Source: an uncultured Collinsella sp. (GTDB lineage Bacteria > Actinomycetota > Coriobacteriia > Coriobacteriales > Coriobacteriaceae). From it: 7,154 bases of DNA. Of the stretch, positions 1 to 5,966 are shown one piece after another (the first letter of the stretch is position 1; each line of letters starts with the position of its first letter). The notes under the pieces are model-generated. The model was not told the DNA's origin. It searched no databases and saw nothing but the letters and a program-made list of their open reading frames with translations. The translations under genes were made by a program, and so were the position numbers. Location: NCBI GenBank assembly GCA_902474645.1, contig CABRWN010000111.1, forward strand, positions 1 through 7,154, in the 5' to 3' direction.

Positions 1-1
1 G

Positions 2-1815
2 CGTATCATCGCCGATCACTCCCGTGCCGTCGACTTTATGATTTCCGACGGCATCCTCCCCGGTAACGAGGGTCGCGAGTACGTCCTTCGCCGTCTGCTC
101 CGCCGTGCCGTGTTCCACGGTCGCCTGCTGGGTATCGAGGGTGCCTTCCTGACCAAGTTCATCGACGAGGTCAACGCTCAGATGGGCGAGGCTTATCCCG
201 AGCTGCTTAAGAACGTCGCGCTCGTTAAGGGCATCGTCGCCTCCGAGGAGGAACGTTTCTCCACGACGGCCGCGTTTACCTGGACGAGGCCCTGGCCGCG
301 CTCGCCGACGGCGCCGTCCTTCCGGGCGACGTCGCCTTTAAGCTGCACGACACCTTTGGTTTCCCCATTGACCTGACTGTCGAGATCGCCGGTACCGCCG
401 GTCACGACGTCGATATGGATGGCTTTACCGCTTGCATGGAGGACCAGAAAGCCCGCGCCCGCGCCAACGCCAAGGGCGATGCCTGGGGCAGCTTCAACGA
501 CGTGTGGGTCGAGCTTTCCGACAAGGTCTCCGCGACCGAGTTCGACGGCTATGACAACGACGTCATCGAGGGCGCCAAGGTTGTTGCCATCGTGCGCAGC
601 GGCGAGTCCGTTGAGTCCGCTGCCGCCGGCGAGGACGTTGAGGTCGTGCTCGACCGCACCCCGTTCTATGCCGAGATGGGTGGCCAGCAGGGCGACGCCG
701 GCGTGCTTTCCGCCGAGGGCGTTGTGCTGACTGTTGCCGATACCAAGAACCACAACGGCCTGTATGCTCATGTCGCGCACGTTGCCGAGGGCATGCTGAC
801 CGTCGGTGCTACCGTGACTGCCGCGCTCGACGCCGAGCGTCGTGGCTTCCTGCGCCGCAACCACACCGCTACGCATCTGCTTGACGCCGCCCTTAAGCAG
901 GTCCTGGGCGACCACGTCTCCCAGGCCGGCTCGCTGGTGACGCCCGAGCACCTGCGCTTTGACTTTACGCACTTCGAGGCCCTGTCCTCCGAACAGCTCA
1001 AGGCTGTCGAGGACCTGGTCAACCAGCAGATCTTCGCTTCCAAGCCGGTCGTGACCCGTGTCATGGGCATCGACGATGCTAAGGCTGCTGGCGCTGTCGC
1101 TCTGTTTGGCGAGAAGTACGGCGATGTCGTCCGCGTCGTCTCCGTGGGCGCCGAGGACCAGCCGTTCTCTCGCGAGCTCTGCGGTGGCACGCACGCTGCC
1201 AACACCGCCGAGATCGGCCTGTTCAAGATTATTTCCGAGTCCTCCACGGGCTCCAATGTCCGCCGTATCGAGGCCGTGACCTCTAAGGGTGCCCTCGACT
1301 ACATGGCCGACCGCCTGGCGCTCGTTGACGCCGCCGCTGCTGCGCTCAAGTGCCGCGTCGACGAGGTTCCCGCCCGCGTGGAGAACCTTCAGGCCGAGCT
1401 GCGCGAGACGTCCAACAAGCTCAAGAAGGCCCTGACCGGTGGTTCCTCCGATGCCATCTCCAGCGCCATCGAGGGTGCTGTCGAGCTCGGCGGCTACAAG
1501 CTCGTCGTCGCTGAGCTCCAGGGCCTTGAAGCCGCCGACCTGCGCAACGTATGGGACACCGTGCACCAGAAGGTCGCCGGCCCTGTCGCTTGTGTCGTCG
1601 CCAGCGTGACTGAGAAGGGCACCCCGGCCCTGCTTGCCGCCGGCACCGATGACGCCGTGGAGGCCGGTTTCCATGCCGGTAACGTGATTAAGCAGATCGC
1701 GGGTCTGGTCGACGGTCGCGGTGGTGGTCGTCCCAACATGGCCCAGGCCGGTGGCAAGAACGCTGCCGGCATCGCCGATGCCCTCGCGGCCGCTAAGACC
1801 GCACTCGGCGCCTAA
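2..1815 (+). pseudogene. alaS: Alanyl-tRNA synthetase, 5'-truncated by window edge and apparently frameshifted
   Basis: AlaRS charges tRNA-Ala in the cytoplasm and hydrolyses mischarged Ser/Gly-tRNA. The 5' part reads in the frame starting at base 2 and matches the end of the catalytic domain and following helices (RIIADHSRAVDFMI, GREYVLRRLLRRA). At about 263-267 the homology moves to another frame (GRVYLDEALAAL from 268), which continues to the TAA at 1813-1815. If translated as it stands, the first frame runs through about 36 unrelated codons to a TGA at 374-376. The downstream part has the editing domain with both zinc-binding motifs, HTATH (862-876) and CGGTH (1180-1194), then a coiled-coil region and the C-terminal DHHA1 domain ending with GGGRPNMAQAGG (about 1720-1755). 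Apart from the shift the sequence looks fully conserved, with the biased codon use of a highly expressed gene. Either the gene is broken or there is an assembly error. Identity as alaS is certain; pseudogene status is not. Confidence 0.85.
260..270 (+). other. Frameshift site in alaS, apparent loss of 10 nt
   Basis: The conserved AlaRS segment reads EEERF-x-x-T-L-x-x-G, with six residues between Phe and Gly in both E. coli and B. subtilis. Here Phe is at 257-259 and the in-homology Gly at 268-270, which leaves only 8 nt instead of 18. This fits a 10-nt deletion better than a single-base error, because a 1-nt loss would still leave the segment three residues short. The remaining bases contain overlapping ACGAC/CGAC words, so slippage between short direct repeats is possible. 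The ancestral bases cannot be recovered from the window. Confidence 0.7.
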
Positions 1816-1832
1816 GAATCTAAGAAGTCACT

Positions 1833-2261
1833 GTGGTCGCGCTTGCGCTGGACATAGGGGAGACCAGGATCGGCATCGCCGTCTCGAGCCGTGATGGCAA
1901 GATGGCGATGCCCGTCAAGGTGCTCCCGGCTGCAGAGGTCACTGGTATGGCCAAGACGTTCCGCTACCTGGTCGAGGACTATGAGCCCGACATCCTGGTA
2001 AGTGGACGTCCCCTGACCATGGCCGGTGAGCCCGGCCCCCAGGCCGAGCGCGTTGCCGCCGTGGCAAAAAAGATTGCCGACGAGCTCGATCTTCCGCTGG
2101 AGTTTGAGGACGAGCGTCTGTCTTCGCAAGAGGCCAAGCGTATCCTGCGCGAGCAGGGCCTCAACGAAAAGCAGATGAGGGGCAAGATCGACATGATTGC
2201 CGCCAGCCTGTTTTTGCAGACGTGGCTCGATCGTAAAAACGAGGAGGTTTCGCATGCCTAG
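1833..2261 (+). CDS. ruvX: RuvX/YqgF-family pre-16S rRNA nuclease (Holliday junction resolvase-like)
   Basis: This is a 142-residue protein of the RNase H-like YqgF family, the usual family length. In E. coli YqgF processes the 5' end of pre-16S rRNA; the older name 'putative Holliday junction resolvase' comes from its fold. Visible motifs are the first strand ALDIGETRIGIAVS with Asp7, the glycine loop DILVSGRPLTMAGEPGPQAE, FEDERLSS with Glu94, and KIDMIAASLFLQTWL with Asp120. Asp7, Glu94 and Asp120 are the expected metal-binding acids. The GTG at 1833 is chosen because an in-frame TAA at 1821-1823 lies just upstream and the ALDIG strand follows at once. A weak AAGAAG (1822-1827) could serve as ribosome binding site. 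It lies 17 nt after alaS, a pairing also seen in Firmicutes, and overlaps mltG by 8 nt. Confidence 0.93.
   Translation: MVALALDIGETRIGIAVSSRDGKMAMPVKVLPAAEVTGMAKTFRYLVEDYEPDILVSGRPLTMAGEPGPQAERVAAVAKKIADELDLPLEFEDERLSSQEAKRILREQGLNEKQMRGKIDMIAASLFLQTWLDRKNEEVSHA
2241..2247 (+). promoter_or_regulatory. Ribosome binding site of mltG
   Basis: GAGGAGG lies 6 nt before the ATG at 2254, inside the end of ruvX. It is the strongest Shine-Dalgarno sequence in the window. It settles the mltG start over the in-frame ATG at 2197, which would add 19 residues read inside ruvX. It suggests mltG is initiated efficiently and not only by coupling. Confidence 0.85.
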
Positions 2262-3687
2262 CGCTTCCGATCCGCGCCAGCAGAATCGTACACGGCAGCC
2301 GGCGTCGCGCCCTGCCCAGCCTGGCCAGCGTCCGGCACAGCCGACGCAGCGCGCAGCTCAGCCTGCCGCGCGCCCGGCGCAGTCCTTCTCTCATTCGGCC
2401 CAACCTGTTCAACGGACGGGTCAGCAGCCTTCTGCTCGTTCGGTTCAGCATTCGGCTTCTCACGCGGCTCAGCAGCCCACTGCTCGTACGGCCCAGCCTG
2501 CAGGCGGTACCCGCTTTAAGCAGCAGGCACCTACCCAGCGAACTCAGGCCCCTCAATCGCATTCGCATCACGCTCGCGGTTCGCATGGCGTTGCTCCGGC
2601 GACCCGCTCGAGCTACAACACGTATGCTCGTCGCGGTGCTCAAAAGAAGAGTTCTCCGGTTCCCGTGATCATCGGCGTTGTGGTGGCGGTGCTCGCGCTT
2701 GCTGCGATCGCTTTCTTTGTCGTGCCGGCCGTCAAGGGCTTCTTCGCCGGTGGGGATACGAAGGTCACGGCTGGTCAGCAGGTTACGGTGACCATTCCCG
2801 ACGGTGCTTCGGGCGATACGATCGCCTCGATTCTCTCCGAGAACCATATCGTCGAAAATCCCAAGGATTATTATGCGGCGGTGAAAAAGCTCAACGCCGA
2901 TATGTCGCTCAAGCCTGGTACTTATTCGTTCACCACACTCATGGATGCGACCAAGGTTGTTCAGCAGCTCATGGAAGGCCCCAACGCGGGCTCCAATGCG
3001 CTGACTATCCCTGAGGGCCTGACGGTCGATCAAGTCGCCGACCGTGTGGCCCAGGCCTACGACAGCATCTCTAAGGAAGACTTCCTCAACCAGGCCAAGG
3101 CCTCCAACTACGTGGACGACTATAGCTTCCTTAAGGGCGCCGCCAACGACTCGCTCGAGGGTTTCTTGTTCCCCAAGACCTATTCGTTGGGTGATTCGCC
3201 GACGGCCGATGGCGTGATTCGCGCTATGCTCGATCAGTTTAAGACCGAGTACAAGTCGCTTGACTTTGCGAGCTGCGAAGCCAAGATCAAGGAACGCTAC
3301 GGTGTGGAGATGTCTGACTGCGATATCGTCAACTTGGCCTCTATCGTTGAGCGCGAGGGCCTCAACGCCGATCAGCGTGCGCATGTGGCCTCGGTCTTCT
3401 ACAACCGCCTTGCCGGCAAGCTCGACGGTCTGCGCTATCTCAACAGCGATGCGACCATGATGTATGTCACCGGTGGCGAGGTTAGCGCCGACGACCTGCA
3501 GAGCGATAGTCCGTATAACACCTATAAGCACGAGGGTCTGCCACCCACGCCCATCTGCTCTCCGTCGCTCGAGGCACTCAAGGCCACGCTTGAGCCGACC
3601 GACTCCGATGACCTGTATTTCTACATTACGCAGGACGAGGAGTACTTCTCGCAAACCTACGAAGAGCATCAACAGTCTTGGAATTAG
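2254..3687 (+). CDS. mltG: Endolytic murein transglycosylase MltG (YceG-like)
   Basis: The 477-residue protein is a membrane-anchored lytic transglycosylase. The family cleaves nascent glycan strands outside the membrane and is thought to set strand length by releasing them from the synthases. Residues 1 to about 130 form a low-complexity Gln/Pro/Ala/Arg/Ser-rich cytoplasmic tail with many AQP and QP units and no visible fold. One membrane helix spans about 136-160 (VPVIIGVVVAVLALAAIAFF), preceded by positive residues (RRGAQKK), giving an N-in orientation. A LysM-like subdomain follows (VTIPDGASGDTIASIL), then the YceG catalytic core: LASIVEREG with the presumed catalytic Glu366 (3349-3351), ASVFYNRL, a SDATMMY segment matching TDPTVIY of E. 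coli, and SPYNTYKHEGLPPTPICSPS. The ATG overlaps the ruvX stop by 8 nt. The next gene starts 1 nt after its TAG. Confidence 0.95.
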   Translation: MPSASDPRQQNRTRQPASRPAQPGQRPAQPTQRAAQPAARPAQSFSHSAQPVQRTGQQPSARSVQHSASHAAQQPTARTAQPAGGTRFKQQAPTQRTQAPQSHSHHARGSHGVAPATRSSYNTYARRGAQKKSSPVPVIIGVVVAVLALAAIAFFVVPAVKGFFAGGDTKVTAGQQVTVTIPDGASGDTIASILSENHIVENPKDYYAAVKKLNADMSLKPGTYSFTTLMDATKVVQQLMEGPNAGSNALTIPEGLTVDQVADRVAQAYDSISKEDFLNQAKASNYVDDYSFLKGAANDSLEGFLFPKTYSLGDSPTADGVIRAMLDQFKTEYKSLDFASCEAKIKERYGVEMSDCDIVNLASIVEREGLNADQRAHVASVFYNRLAGKLDGLRYLNSDATMMYVTGGEVSADDLQSDSPYNTYKHEGLPPTPICSPSLEALKATLEPTDSDDLYFYITQDEEYFSQTYEEHQQSWN

Positions 3688-3688
3688 C

Positions 3689-4186
3689 ATGAGGATTTTT
3701 AGCCCCAAACGATACGTTGCCTCGGTCGATCGCATCGACCTTGATACCCTGTGGGACGACGGCAAACGCGCCATTCTGCTCGATCGCGATAACACCCTGG
3801 TGCCGCGCGACACCGAGCAGGTTCCCACCGCGGTTTCCGCTTGGCTCGACGCCGCCCGCGCCAAAGGCTTTAAGCTGTGCATGGTGTCCAACAACTGGCA
3901 TCGCGACCAGGTCATGAGCTCTGCACGCGAGCTGGGACTCGAGGCTATCAGCCACGCCATGAAGCCGGCGCCGTTTGCCCTTAAGGCGGGTCTTAAGCGC
4001 CTCGGCGCCACAGCCGACGAGGCTGTGCTGATCGGTGATCAGCTCTACACGGACGTGTGGAGCGGCAACTTCGCCGGCGTCGATACCATCCTGGTAAAGC
4101 CACAAGCGACGCAGGACCTGTGGTATACGCAGATCTTCCGTATCTTCGAGCGCCGGGCCCTACGCGACCTTCCCTGCGAGGAATAG
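3689..4186 (+). CDS. YqeG-family HAD superfamily (IIIA) phosphatase
   Basis: This 165-residue protein matches the YqeG family in length and motifs. HAD motif I is DRDNTL, with nucleophile Asp32 and acid/base Asp34. Motif II is Ser67 in SNN. The motif III lysine is Lys92 in MKPAP. Motif IV is GDQLYTD with Asp117 and Asp122. No cap domain is visible, as expected for subclass III. The substrate is not established for bacterial YqeG; eukaryotic relatives of the Gep4/PGPP1 type dephosphorylate phosphatidylglycerophosphate, so a role in phosphatidylglycerol synthesis is possible but inferred. The ATG at 3689 begins 1 nt after the mltG stop and has only a weak GGA upstream, so translational coupling to mltG is likely. 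It precedes aroK by 8 nt; yqeG next to aro genes is also known from Firmicutes. Confidence 0.9.
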   Translation: MRIFSPKRYVASVDRIDLDTLWDDGKRAILLDRDNTLVPRDTEQVPTAVSAWLDAARAKGFKLCMVSNNWHRDQVMSSARELGLEAISHAMKPAPFALKAGLKRLGATADEAVLIGDQLYTDVWSGNFAGVDTILVKPQATQDLWYTQIFRIFERRALRDLPCEE

Positions 4187-4194
4187 GTCTCGCT

Positions 4195-4728
4195 ATGTCC
4201 CAGCACATCAAACACGGCTGCGACCATATCTTCTTTATCGGCTTTTTGGGCGCGGGCAAATCGACGCTCGCGCGCAACGTCGGCACTATGTTCAAGCGGC
4301 GTTTTATCGATACCGACCGTCTGGTCGTGCGCCGTTGCGGCAAGTCGGTAACCGAGATTTTTAAGACCGAGGGCGAGGATCGTTTTCGCGAGCTCGAGAC
4401 CTCGGCGCTCCGTTCGCTCCAAAGCGAGCGCAGCCTGTTGGTTTCGTGCGGGGGCGGTATCGTCGAAACGCCGGTGAATATTGAGCTGATGCACGAAATG
4501 GGTACGTGCGTGTACCTCGAGGGCGACTTCGAGGATTCGATTCGCCAGATTCGTCGGTCCGACACGCGCCCCGATTTCCGTTCGCCCGAGCATGCTGCGC
4601 GCCTGTTTGAGCATCGCCGTCCGCTGTATCGCCAGGCCGCCGACCTTACCCTTGATATTCGCAACAAGTCCTTCGAGGACGTTTCCTACCTTTGTGCCGA
4701 GATGCTTTTGGAGCGTGGGCTGCTATGA
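4195..4728 (+). CDS. aroK: Shikimate kinase
   Basis: The 177-residue protein phosphorylates shikimate at the 3-hydroxyl with ATP, the fifth step of the chorismate pathway. The family signature residues are present: P-loop GFLGAGKST (residues 16-24), D39-T-D41 for magnesium and shikimate, FRELE with shikimate-binding Arg65, CGGG at 85-88 lining the shikimate pocket, lid Arg125 (TRPDF) and Arg141 in RRPLY. It is therefore expected to be catalytically competent. The ATG at 4195 puts a normal 15-residue N-terminus ahead of the P-loop. Upstream extension would run inside the yqeG-like gene. A modest AGG at 4185-4187 is the likely ribosome binding site. The TGA overlaps the ATG of the aroB-like gene. 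That arrangement mirrors the aroK-aroB pair of other actinobacteria, but aroC is not adjacent here. Confidence 0.95.
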   Translation: MSQHIKHGCDHIFFIGFLGAGKSTLARNVGTMFKRRFIDTDRLVVRRCGKSVTEIFKTEGEDRFRELETSALRSLQSERSLLVSCGGGIVETPVNIELMHEMGTCVYLEGDFEDSIRQIRRSDTRPDFRSPEHAARLFEHRRPLYRQAADLTLDIRNKSFEDVSYLCAEMLLERGLL

Positions 4729-5834
4729 TTCGCCGTCAACTGATCAATTTCCAAAACCGCAGCGTCGATGTTCGCGTCGGATTGGGTGCGTTCGAGGAGC
4801 TGTCGCGCATGTTTGCCTCGGCCGTTGGCAAGCCTAAGCGCGCGATGGTGGTTTGGAACGCTGCCACATCCGAGCGTTTTGGTGAGGTCATCGATCATGC
4901 GCTGGTCGATGCCGGCTTCGCTGTGTCGCTGCTCGTCCTCGAGGTTTCGCCTGCCGGTGCTACGCTGGCGGATGCCGATACCGTCTTTGGTGCCCTGTCG
5001 GCTAACAGCATTACCTGCGACGATCTCGTTGTCGCCGTTGGCGATGCCGCAACCTGCTCGGTTGTTAGCTGGTGCGCCAACCAGTGGTGTGGCCGAACCG
5101 AGTGCGCGCTGCTACCGACGACCTTCGATGCCATGCTCACGGTCGCGACGACCATGAAGCCGCTCGTCGCCTCGTCGGCCAATGCGCTTCCCGCTATCGC
5201 GTTCCGTCCCGAACCGGGCTTGGTCGTGTGTGACCTCGACCTTGTTCGCGAGGCGGACCCCGAGGACCTCAAGCTCGGCTATGTGGTACTTGTTGGCACC
5301 ATGCTTTCGAGCAGCAAGTCCCGCTGGAATCAGTTTACTGAGACCGTTCCCGAGATTCTCGCGGGCGAGGAGGTCGCGCTTGTCAATGCCGTTCAATGGT
5401 CTCAGACTGCCCGCAAGGACGTACTGATGGCCACGAACCCGAGTGCTCGCCATGCGCTCGATTTTGGCAAGACGGGGGAGCGTACCCTGCGCGCCTGCTT
5501 GGGCGATGCCGCTTCGCAGGTCCCTGCCTATCAGCTGTTGTCCGAGGGCATGCGCTTTGAGGCGCGCCTTGCCCACGACGCCTGCGACTTCGATATCGAT
5601 TACGTTTTTGAGGTCGATGACTGCCTGGAGGACTTTGGTATCGAGGAACTTGCCTTCGATCTGGAGCCTGCCGCATATATCGAGGAGTTCCGCAAGCAGC
5701 AGTTTGCACGCTCGAACCGCAGCATGTTGCCGCTGCCCGCGGCACTCGGCGCCATTCGCCTAACGAACGTCGAGGACGAGGTTCTTGAGCGCCATGCTCA
5801 CGCCTACTTGGCTTCTCGCAAAGAACTTCTCTAA
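4725..5834 (+). CDS. 3-dehydroquinate synthase-like protein with degenerate active site
   Basis: This 369-residue protein has AroB length and can be followed along most of AroB by eye (LGAFEELSRMF, DTVFGAL, LPTTFDAML, GLVVCDLD, LPLPAALGAIRL), but the catalytic machinery is largely gone. The NAD motif GGGVVGD is replaced by G106-D-A-A-T-C-S112. GEQYKSL becomes S75-P-A-G-A-T-L81. The zinc ligands Glu, His and His align with Tyr186, Lys249 (FGKTGER) and Leu272 (LLSE). The lysine of AEVIKYG aligns with Leu189 and the DKK lysines with KQQ. Only the lysine of GGK seems retained, as Lys145. The frame is intact, with coding-like composition throughout, so this looks like a diverged protein rather than a decaying gene. 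Real dehydroquinate synthase activity is unlikely; the function is unknown. The start at 4725 (ATGA overlap with aroK) is preferred over the in-frame ATG at 4692. NAD-independent or structural roles are speculation. Confidence 0.82.
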   Translation: MIRRQLINFQNRSVDVRVGLGAFEELSRMFASAVGKPKRAMVVWNAATSERFGEVIDHALVDAGFAVSLLVLEVSPAGATLADADTVFGALSANSITCDDLVVAVGDAATCSVVSWCANQWCGRTECALLPTTFDAMLTVATTMKPLVASSANALPAIAFRPEPGLVVCDLDLVREADPEDLKLGYVVLVGTMLSSSKSRWNQFTETVPEILAGEEVALVNAVQWSQTARKDVLMATNPSARHALDFGKTGERTLRACLGDAASQVPAYQLLSEGMRFEARLAHDACDFDIDYVFEVDDCLEDFGIEELAFDLEPAAYIEEFRKQQFARSNRSMLPLPAALGAIRLTNVEDEVLERHAHAYLASRKELL

Positions 5835-5840
5835 GATTTA

Positions 5841-5866
5841 TTGACTTCCATCGTCTTTCGTATCAT
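5841..5866 (+). promoter_or_regulatory. Candidate promoter for the M24 peptidase gene
   Basis: TTGACT (5841-5846) matches the sigma-70-type -35 box at five of six positions. TATCAT (5861-5866) resembles a -10 box, but the spacer is only 14 nt, shorter than the usual 16-18. A box at the normal 17-nt distance (CATGTT) matches poorly. Use of TATCAT would place the transcript start near 5873, at the base of the stem-loop described next. A second possible -10, TATAGA (5940-5945), lacks a well-placed -35. A promoter somewhere in this gap is plausible, but the exact boxes are uncertain. Confidence 0.3.
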
Positions 5867-5871
5867 GTTGA

Positions 5872-5934
5872 GGGGCGGGTTTCCAATCGGTTGCGGATCG
5901 CATGCGATTCCGTCGTTCGGTTGAGACCCGTCCC
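5872..5934 (+). promoter_or_regulatory. Long two-stage stem-loop in the leader of the M24 peptidase gene
   Basis: The outer arms 5872-5890 and 5917-5934 pair almost throughout, with one bulged C at 5884 and G-U pairs at 5875/5931, 5881/5925, 5887/5920 and 5890/5917. After a small internal loop, an inner hairpin follows (5894-5900 with 5905-5912, bulged T at 5909), built on the perfect 12-bp palindrome ATCGCATGCGAT (5897-5908). The G-U pairs are stable only in + strand RNA. No T-run follows (GTCTATATAG), so it is not a classical intrinsic terminator. It could end the upstream operon without a U-tract, or act as a 5' leader structure for the downstream gene, whose ribosome binding site begins 19 nt later. 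Confidence 0.6.
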
Positions 5935-5952
5935 GTCTATATAGAAACAACA

Positions 5953-5960
5953 AGAAAGGA
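5953..5960 (+). promoter_or_regulatory. Ribosome binding site of the M24 peptidase gene
   Basis: AGAAAGGA lies 6 nt before the ATG at 5967, in an A-rich unstructured stretch just after the leader stem-loop. It supports this start codon. Confidence 0.8.
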
Positions 5961-5966
5961 ATCTGC

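Noticed and set aside
257..275. Programmed ribosomal frameshifting in alaS
   Set aside because: No slippery heptamer or stimulatory structure is apparent, and a simple slip would still leave the conserved segment about three residues short; a deletion or assembly error fits better.
193..1674. Long open frame on the - strand opposite alaS
   Set aside because: It is a mirror of the strongly GC-biased third codon positions of alaS, has no recognisable motifs and lies wholly within a gene identified with certainty.
2280..2560. Repeated CAGCCTG/CGGCCCAG-like words as a tandem repeat or CRISPR-like array
   Set aside because: The words are irregularly spaced and explained by AQP-rich coding sequence of the MltG tail.
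2161..4011. 616-codon open frame on the - strand across mltG and the YqeG gene
   Set aside because: The translation is Arg/Leu-rich without motifs, crosses three well-identified + strand genes, and is explained by codon bias.
4692..4724. Upstream ATG of the aroB-like gene at 4692
   Set aside because: It would add 11 residues read inside aroK without AroB-like homology; the ATGA overlap at 4725 gives the usual AroB N-terminus.
5872..5945. Canonical intrinsic terminator after the aroB-like gene
   Set aside because: The hairpin is followed by GTCTATATAG and an A-rich stretch rather than a T-run, and the - strand side has no T-run either, so it was listed as a leader/regulatory structure with termination only as an alternative.
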